Below, piece after piece: positions 56,592 through 64,000 of a stretch of DNA of 64,000 nt. The notes beneath the pieces are model-generated. The model made no database searches. It saw only the letters and a list, made by a program, of their open reading frames with translations, and had not been told where the DNA came from. The stretch is from Alopecurus myosuroides (taxonomy: Eukaryota > Streptophyta > Magnoliopsida > Poales > Poaceae): NCBI GenBank assembly GCA_028641055.1, contig CM054060.1, positions 59,371,852 to 59,435,851 on the forward strand. The letters are read 5' to 3'. Every line of letters begins with the position of its first letter. Position 1 is the first letter of the stretch. The translations under genes were made by a program, and so were the position numbers.

Positions 56592-59500
56592 TGTCACATC
56601 CCAATTTTGGAATACCTGTTAACACAGTTGTTTTGCTAATTGCTTGACAATTAAACTTTGATTGTGACAATTAAACTTTGATTGTATTTGTTTGAGTGCA
56701 ACTAAACAAACTAATTATATAAACTTACATGGCTAAGAAATTGAAAACAAAATATTCAACATATTGTTCCAATGCCCTTGGCAATATTTTCTAAAGTAAA
56801 TATTGATCAAAGAGTTTTCCAAAACATCTTATGAATCCAATACTTGTTGAATATTATTCCAAGACCTAAATTAAGAAAGAGGAAACACTTAATTAAATTT
56901 CCCTAAAAGATTATCAGAAAAGGAGGCATTCTTAAATGCTTCACCAAAATATTATCAAAATGTTTTTCCAACCTTGCTAGCTTAAAAACAATATTATTGG
57001 AGAGCATTAACTTGCTATCTCTAGTCACATAAATTTTTTGGCAAAGCATTGTTAAAGAAAAGCCAAGTGCCTTATTAAATAGAAATTCCAATATTTCTAG
57101 AAACAGAAAACTAAAACAAGTTACTATTGGAAACTTTCCTCAAATGATTTGAAATTCATACCATTGCTTCCTTATATCAAATAAGGAACAGAGGAGACCA
57201 AGAATTGAATCCATTAAAGCCCTGAAAACATGAATTTTCTCCACAGCAACATTTGGGATTTTGAACAAGTTTGTTCTACAAACTTTTTCCAAATACCATG
57301 AAATAAATACCACATGCTCTATATCATAAATAAGGATGCAAACCAAAAGGGCACAAGTTTTTGAATAATTTAAGTTGCCAAAAACCCCTGTTTTCTTGAC
57401 AGCACCTTTTTGGAATTTGAGCAAGTTTGTTCTATGAAGTAACTCTAAATGACTTGATTTTTCTACCACATAAGTAACACATCAAATAAGGAATGTGTGC
57501 CAAAAATTATCATTTTTGGAAGCTCCTAAGTAGGTTAATAAATTCAATGTCCATTTATGTAAAAATTCAAATTTGGACAACTTTGAATTATCAAGTTCCT
57601 TCTATTGAGCCAATTTTCACATATGTTGTGTATCTTAACTAATTAGAATTTTGGGCAAAAGGATTTAAAATTTAAACCTTGTTTGCTTAGTGAAAACATC
57701 CTTTTTCAGAGAAGAGAAGGACCTAGTTGTAAATTTTCAGGGACCAATGTGTAATCCGAGTCACACCATCTTCAACCTCTAGCCTCTCTGTAGAGTACAG
57801 GAGACCTATGCCCATTGCTTCGATTGGAAGCAATTCGAGGGGATAAAGAGGCCCCCCATGTGGTATGTCTCCCACATGCCCCCTCTCTCTCCCCCTTGAG
57901 CATTCCCTTCCCTCTCTCTCTCTAATTGGCCCCAAACCGAAACCCTAGCTATGGAGGTCGCCGTCGATTCGGCCAGTGGAGGGCTCGCCGCCGGCCACCG
58001 TGTACCCTATTCCCTCCGCATCGCCTTGCTGAGCATCGGTGCAAAAGGAATCGGGCCAAAGGGCCGCGTGGTGGCCGCGCCATCCACGTTTCCTCTCCGA
58101 GCTCGCCGAACTCCGGCGAGGGATCGCCGCGCCCTCGAGCCTCCTCCGCCTTCTCCGTGTCCTCCATGACGTTCACGGTGAGCAGGGGAATCCCCCCGAC
58201 CGTTTTCCCCTCTCTCTCTCGTCCTAAATCAACGCCGAGCCGTCCTTGCTGTCCGGTCGTGGTGCGTCGCCGTCGCCGCCGCTTTTCCGGCGACTTCCGG
58301 GAAGCGAGGCTGCGCCCTCTTGGTAGCCCTCGTCGAGACCAACGCGTGGAAGTTTTCGTTTCGCAAAATGGTGCTCAGACGCGGAAATTAGGGCCTCGCC
58401 GGAGCTCTCCCGCCGGCGAGTGACGCGGTGACGACGTCATGCTCGCGCCAGCAGCGGCCTTGACCCCGCGAAGCGCAGTCAAACTCGCTAGTGGGCCCGC
58501 GCTCGCCCGCGTGGCTGCCCGCGTGGCGGCTGGCCCGCGAGTCAGCCTCAGTGGCTAGCTTCCCCCACGGTAAACGTAGATCTAGCCGGCCCAGTCCAGA
58601 TCTGGCCCAACTGTGAAATTTTTCCTTTTATTTTTTGACAGAAAAGTGCATGGTTACTTTTGGCTCTAAAAGGCAACCTAAAAGATGTTTTTGACCAAAC
58701 TAAAATTTACAGTGGTACCTCAACTAAATCTAAACCACCTACACTTTGTAGATCTACATTTGGGTGAATAGATTTGAAATGAAAAATGATTTGGCCACAG
58801 GTACCAGAAACACCAAAATGAGCACCATTTTTATTTTACAACTCATAATGAAGTGAGGCCAATTGCATTGGAAAGCCCTTGAAATTTCCTAACAGGATCA
58901 TTTAACCTCGTTTCCAAATTCATTGTATTTTTGAAATGGCATGCAATTTGGTAAAACACCAGAGAGCACTTTGGTGATTTTTATAAAATAATAAAAAATG
59001 ATTTTTGATGCAAACTCAATTGGATGGTCTTGTATATGTTTAGGACTATCCAATCCTAGAAGGGTTTAATTTTTAGAGCATCCTATAAAATTTGGTGGAC
59101 AGATCTTTGTTTCACCTGTTTCTGCCATTTTGGCATTCTAACTATTTAAATTGTGTGATTATATTTTTGTGTTGCAATATTGTTTTCTAGCATGTATAAG
59201 TTGTGTGAACTTGTTTTCTAAGTGTTACTTAGCTATTTTAGCATGTTAGATTGTGTGGACTTGAGTTGAGAAGAAATATGATTTTTGGTTATTAACATTT
59301 GATTATTCTCTAGTAATACTTGCATAGAAATTTTGATTGATTAATTTGTGTGCAAGTGATTGAATTGTTGTGTTGAGATATTAGATTCAGTACCATGTTG
59401 GTACTTATATTTTGTTAGTATCACCTCTTCTAGCTTGCATTTGAGTTGGTATAAAAGCATGAGTAGCTTAATCATTACTATGAGAATGTTATGGAAAAAT

Positions 59501-62500
59501 TCCCTCATGTGTGGAATTTTTGACATAAGAATTTGTGGTTGTAAAACCACATATTTTTGTGTTGTATTCATAGGACCAGTAGCATTTTTATAAGGTTGTT
59601 ATGAGTACTTGACCCCTAAAGTTTTCACTTGTGTGGAAATAATAGCATGAGTAGCATTACCTTGCTTATGTTAGCACCCTATTATTTTCTACTAGTATTG
59701 TTATTGCGCTAGATGCTAGTTTAGTATTTTGCTAATTTTTGTCAAGTATGACCAGAGGCTTTATGACCTCTTAATGCTTTGTTATGCTAGTGGAACACCC
59801 ACTGGTGTCATTGCATTTTTGGTGGAAACATTATTTCCCCAAACTAGATGCATTTCTTTTATATAGTTTCATAACTAGTGAGTGCCTAGTATTTTTGCTT
59901 TGGGAATTTTTGTGCTAAACAAAAATGGGTATGCTTATGTTTGTAAGTGGTTGTAATAATGTGTGGCTTGCTAGGAAAAATCCATCTTTGGAGTGTTGTT
60001 TGATTCCTCTAGTAATGCCCTTTTTATTACTACTAGCATGTAGGAGTTGCCCTGCAAATTGATGCATTGTTTTGCTAAATGGGATATTTTTGTTATAGCA
60101 AGTATGGGTGTTTTTCACTACTGTTTTTATGACATGGACCCTCTGGTTGTATTTCAATTGCTTTATTGAAATGCATCCATTGATTCTTCATGTTTGAGTA
60201 GTACTAGATTCCTTAGCAGTTTTTGTATTGAATTATTTTTCCTGCCAACTTGTGTTGGGTGGATAATTGTGTATCCTTGCATGAGGACATGTTTTCATTC
60301 CCATTATGATAACATGGTTCCTTGTTTGCATTTTAGTACTTTATTTATTATGCTTGCTTGCATAGCAAATTTTTAGTAGAAGCATGACTATAGGATTCCT
60401 CCTTTTAGTCAGTGTTTCTATTATTCTCACTATGAGAAGTTGTGTGTTTTGTGATGAATGTATTGACTTGTTGCACTTGTGTAGGCTCACTGATTTGTAA
60501 AAGTAACTTTTTCAAATCATGTGTCTCCTTTATTCTTGATGAGAATTTAGACTTAGTAGCTTAGCTACCTTATTCTTTTTGTTGTGTGGTTGATAGACCC
60601 ATTGCCATAATTATTTTTGTGCATGTTTTATATACTTTCAGTAGTCTCACCCTTGTGAAACTAAGTGTATTTTGGGCTTATTAATATCTTGGTATGAGAG
60701 TGGCACACCCACTGAATCCATGATATTAAGGTTGTGAGATATGTTCCTCCAACCTTGAGCTGTCTTATTAAATGGCATTTCTGCCAAATAGTTTTGTTTG
60801 ATTGTTTGCCTCCATTAATAATTGTGTGATTGGTTATTATTAGATTTCCTTGCTGTATGTATGGTTATGCATTGTTGCTTGCCTTGATTGGTTCTGAATG
60901 TGTGTCCTTTATTCCTTTTACGACGTTAGAAAACGAAGAGGAAGGGAGTGTCGTGAAGCTCTGTTTCAAGATCCAGTCACTCCAGAACCAGGGACACAAG
61001 AGATACCAGGCAAGCCATCCTGATTGCTTGCTGATACAATACTTACCATTATCTATCATGCATGTTTTACCTCTGAAGTTTTACAAAAACTTGATTATCA
61101 AAACTATTTTTGAGGTGGAAATTACTACTATACTATATTATAGGTTACTATCATGCCAATAGTTAAACTTGGTAATACCAAGCCTATAGGCCACCATATG
61201 GTATTTATTACCATCAAATATATTAGTCCCTAAGTGGACACCCTAAAATTGTGATTCTACCAAACCAAGGCTTTACGGAAAAAACCGGAGAAAAGGCGGA
61301 TCCTTGTTCTCCGGAGGAATGTGGAAGTGGTCATTTTTGAGAAAGTGGTGTTTTCAAAAATGACACATAACCTAGTCTTCGCTGGACAACCTTTACCGTA
61401 CTGCCACTTTACCCCGATATGGGTAGGGGCTTGATTAAAAACTTGTTATGGTTAGTATGTGTACTATCTCAAGTGCTATAGGGGATGGGATCCTCCGAAC
61501 CGAAATGTCGCTAGGAGTGGGGAATACGGGACATCTAAAGTGGGGGATTAATTTTCCCTCCGGATGCAGCAGTTGGGCCTCCTGTCTGGGCGGTGTGCGA
61601 CACGGCTTGCCGGGGAGGGGGAAACCCAATTGAAGAGATAGACATGTTCTAGCTTGTACATAGTGGATAGTCAAGATCAGTTATCTGATGTTCTCATAGG
61701 TTGAGGACAGTCCATGGGTGTTTCATGGCGGATTCTGGATCTGGTGGAAATGTGTACACCTCTGCAGAGTAAAACTATTTCGAGATAGCCGCGTCCTCGG
61801 ATATGGACAGTTGAATGGCCATGTAGCTAGCATTGTGTCAATGTTTTCAAAAAGGAGTTTTGAAAAGGAAATTTTGGAAAGGAAGTGTTGAACTTGTGAA
61901 GTTCGGAAAGAATGGAAACGTATACCGTGGAGGTATCGTCGATGATGAAAAGCCAGATGATGTTATACAAAACAAAATGTTTTGCAAAGAAAACCTTTTC
62001 TACTCTAAGCAAGAATTCTGGAAACTGATTCCAAGAAGTTTTGCAAAGAGAAAACCTTCTTTAACAAAACTTAACGAAACCTCTTGTACATGTGATATCT
62101 ACAAGAGAAATAAAACTAGATTATTTTCTTCTGAAGTATCTTCTTCAACGAAGATACAGATTAACCTGACTGCAACTGTGGTGTCATCATATATGAACAC
62201 CATTGATAGTGAACCATATTTATAGCCTACCTATTCCACCATATAAGCATATTTGCATGTTGGTAAGTGACATGATGGATGTCTTGCTGAGTACATTCAA
62301 ATGTACTCATTATGGTTTCGCCCCTGGTATCTACTTATCAGATTTGGAGAAGGAGCCTCCGAAGGATATCTATGAAGAGAAGTATGGAGTTGACGGCTTT
62401 GCGAACTAGGATCGTCTCCGGGTCAGCAGCCTGTAGGTTAAGGCGTGACTTGGGCTCAACTACGTTGTGTTTTATTTGTCTTCCGCTGTGTTTGATAAGT

Positions 62501-62687
62501 TGCCTGCCCCATGTGGCAGTTGCGTTAAACTTGATCATGTGATATTTTATGTAATACCTTTATGTATTCGTGTAATGGATGATGTATTTCTGTGTGCCAA
62601 CTGTGTATGTTGTTCACGACTGATCTTTCTGGGATCGTGAATGTATGCATACGTAGGGTTTCAGACTGCCGGTCTGGGGTCCTTACA
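56592..62687 (+). repeat. 5' LTR of G (6096 bp)
   Basis: AT-rich except for a GC-rich core at 57930-58560 that follows a CT-rich stretch (57880-57925) and AAACCCTAG at 57942; this resembles the promoter-proximal leader in the F LTR. Frames in the core (57926-58423, 57951-58169) are low-complexity. Near the 3' end it has a hairpin at 62289-62308 and the phrase GATCGTCTCCGGGTCAGCAGC (62411-62431), seen in LTR ends of this group from memory. Confidence 0.75.
62289..62308 (+). other. Hairpin GAGTACAT-TCAA-ATGTACTC near the LTR end
   Basis: Perfect 8-bp stem with a 4-nt loop. F carries a related palindrome (CAGTAC-ATAAAC-GTACTG) in each LTR. A GAGTAC...GTACTC hairpin is, to my knowledge, common in LTRs of plant Tekay/Del elements, close to the RNA 3' end. 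Confidence 0.7.
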
Positions 62688-62691
62688 GAGT

Positions 62692-62704
62692 TGGTATCAG
62701 AGCC
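62692..62704 (+). promoter_or_regulatory. Primer-binding site of G, initiator tRNA-Met type
   Basis: TGGTATCAGAGCC, 4 bp after the LTR end TTACA (62687). Identical to the PBS of F. Confidence 0.93.
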
Positions 62705-64000
62705 ATCCTGACCTTAGGAGACCTTAGTTAGCATGGACGTCAGATAGGAAAGAAAAGTATTTTTGAGTAAAAATCTATTTACTATCTACATTATTTTTAT
62801 CTAAGGGAATTTTAGTATATTTTCCCTCCTTCTGATCTTTTCAAAAGATTCTAAATGCATATCAAGGGCGTCCTTGAACAGTGGTTCGAAGGGCGGGCCT
62901 TACAGAGTTAGTATCTCTCTCGGTTAAGAGTTTATTTCTTACTTGTTTGCAACTGCTCCGCTCTGTTTTTGAAACATCTCTCGTCTTTGAAGTTTTCTGT
63001 CCAGAAGATAGTTGGAGTTTCAAAAACAATTTGTTGCATAAAGTTTTCTCGAAACTTTACTTCTATTATCTTGTTTCCATCCAAAAACTTGTACACTTGC
63101 CGATGTCCCGAGAAGACCAAAATAATTGCCTAACTCTACAGTGATGATGGTCAGAAGTAGATATAGTTCTTCAGCCACTTCTAGGATTTTGGATCAGTCT
63201 AGTTTGGAGTAAATTAGCGATGACTCCATGAGTCGCCTTCCCCGACGTAGCTCCAATGGAGCCTTGCTTGTGTGTTTTGGCTTGTTTATGTGTGTCCGTA
63301 GGACTTTGTGCTATTGTGTGGTGTAGAATTTGGTTCATCTAGGCTTCTATATGTTTGGGGGGTGCTCAAATTTTGCAGATTTGTGATTGCCCCGCTCTTG
63401 TTTTCGAATCGCCTCGTGTTAAATTTTTGCAAGCAAAAATGTTTGTATAGCATTCAAAAACAAGAATTTGTTGCCTAGACTTATACTTGTTTTCGCTTCA
63501 TAAAGCGACTCGTCGTGAACCACCACCATCTCCCCCACAATTAATGAAAGCACCGTTATGCCTAATAATAGAGGACCATCAAGCCACACGAGCTGCTAGC
63601 GTTGCTACCAGTGATGCACTCCAACAGATAAAGCTCCAAAAATGACAACCCTCAAAGAAGAAAAGGCGTGAAGAAAACCAACCAATACTGACCAAAACCT
63701 CTGTGTTTTGTCTGTTTGCAAAAGACTCTTTTTACCATGTTGGCTAAATGTCGCACTTTTTTTTTGCTCCCTTTTAAAAGGCCAAACTAGAGAAATACCC
63801 TTTTAAAAGTTATATACCTCCCTCCTATGGAGAAAGGTGCAAAAGAAGTCTTCACATGCCATGATGCGCAACCCCTCAAAAGCCAATCCAAAGAGCACAA
63901 TTCAATATTCGACGTACGATGACGCTAGTCGTATCTTGTCGGACAAACATAATTAAATAGGAAACTAACAAGACTAACATGTTTTGCCTAATCTTAGGTT
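62705..64000 (+). other. Untranslated leader of G, nothing recognised
   Basis: No frame resembling gag appears before the window ends. 62880-62910 repeats the LTR-junction phrase CCTTACAGAGTT(A/G)GTATC, a degenerate copy of the PBS region. From about 63540 onward the sequence changes character and could be another insertion, but no ends are visible. Confidence 0.5.

Larger units (their letters stand above)
56592..64000 (+). mobile_element. Chromovirus-like element G with 6.1-kb LTR, right end outside window
   Basis: Plus strand: LTR 56592-62687 (TGTCACATCCC...GGGTCCTTACA), initiator tRNA-Met PBS at 62692, and 1.3 kb of internal leader without a supported frame. The LTR-end hairpin and PBS suggest the Tekay/Del group like F (inference). 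The second LTR is not in view, so the LTR length rests on the TG start at the D break and the PBS. Confidence 0.8.

Noticed and set aside
57926..58423. 165-aa Arg-rich ORF and overlapping frames in the G LTR
   Set aside because: GC-rich leader inside an LTR, frames on both strands, no conserved motif; the plant-like AAACCCTAG context is typical of LTR leaders in this group.
1..64000. Host gene, rRNA, or organelle-derived DNA
   Set aside because: Every frame with recognisable homology belongs to a retrotransposon; the remaining gaps (H, 0.3 kb) look like LTR sequence.

Overview
This window is a nest of LTR retrotransposons from a large plant genome. I find no host single-copy gene, rRNA gene or functional tRNA gene. 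The content points to a grass of the wheat/barley tribe (Triticeae), though that is inference. The evidence is dense nested Ty3/Gypsy elements of the Athila, Tat and chromovirus lineages, primer-binding sites for plant tRNA-Asp, tRNA-Lys and initiator tRNA-Met, and LTRs of 0.5 to 6 kb. Exact family names need a repeat-library search; the letters below are local labels.

Layout. 1-5792: minus-strand Athila-like element A-left, running off the left edge and inserted into Tat-like element C (5793-9629, minus). C sits inside Athila-like element B (9630-9919 and 16891-19065, minus). B is also split by a complete Athila-like element A (9925-16885, plus, TSD ACATG). B abuts old LTR-like sequence H (19066-19195 and 41889-42055). 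H contains a solo LTR of the A family (A-solo: 19196-19529 and 40612-41888, TSD ACGGC/ACAGC). That solo LTR is split by Tat element E (19530-29292 and 39748-40611, minus, TSD GCCGC). E is split by F (29293-39747, minus, TSD GGTGT), a chromovirus derivative with 4.76-kb LTRs and a 0.9-kb interior. H is also split by Tat element D (42056-56591, plus). D's 3' LTR is cut by element G (56592-64000, plus), which has a 6.1-kb 5' LTR and runs off the right edge.

Function. Only D keeps a full-length open RT-RNaseH-integrase frame (46454-49870); all other element proteins carry stops, frameshifts or deletions. D and E are Tat elements with a second, archaeal-type RNase H. Between integrase and the 3' LTR each also carries an antisense multi-exon gene with its own TATA box: 20963-24383 in E, seven coding exons, one stop; 55295-50500 in D, eight exons, several lesions. 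The two proteins are related at their N-terminal parts, so the gene was in a common ancestor.

Other notable points: E has lost its capsid region but keeps pol and the antisense gene; the gag frames of D, E and C start inside the 5' LTR and read through the primer-binding site; A and B carry duplicated primer-binding motifs; the F LTRs contain a tRNA-like Pol III-type A/B-box module; and F is a skeleton element keeping only PBS, a gag scrap, a pre-RT scrap and the polypurine tract.
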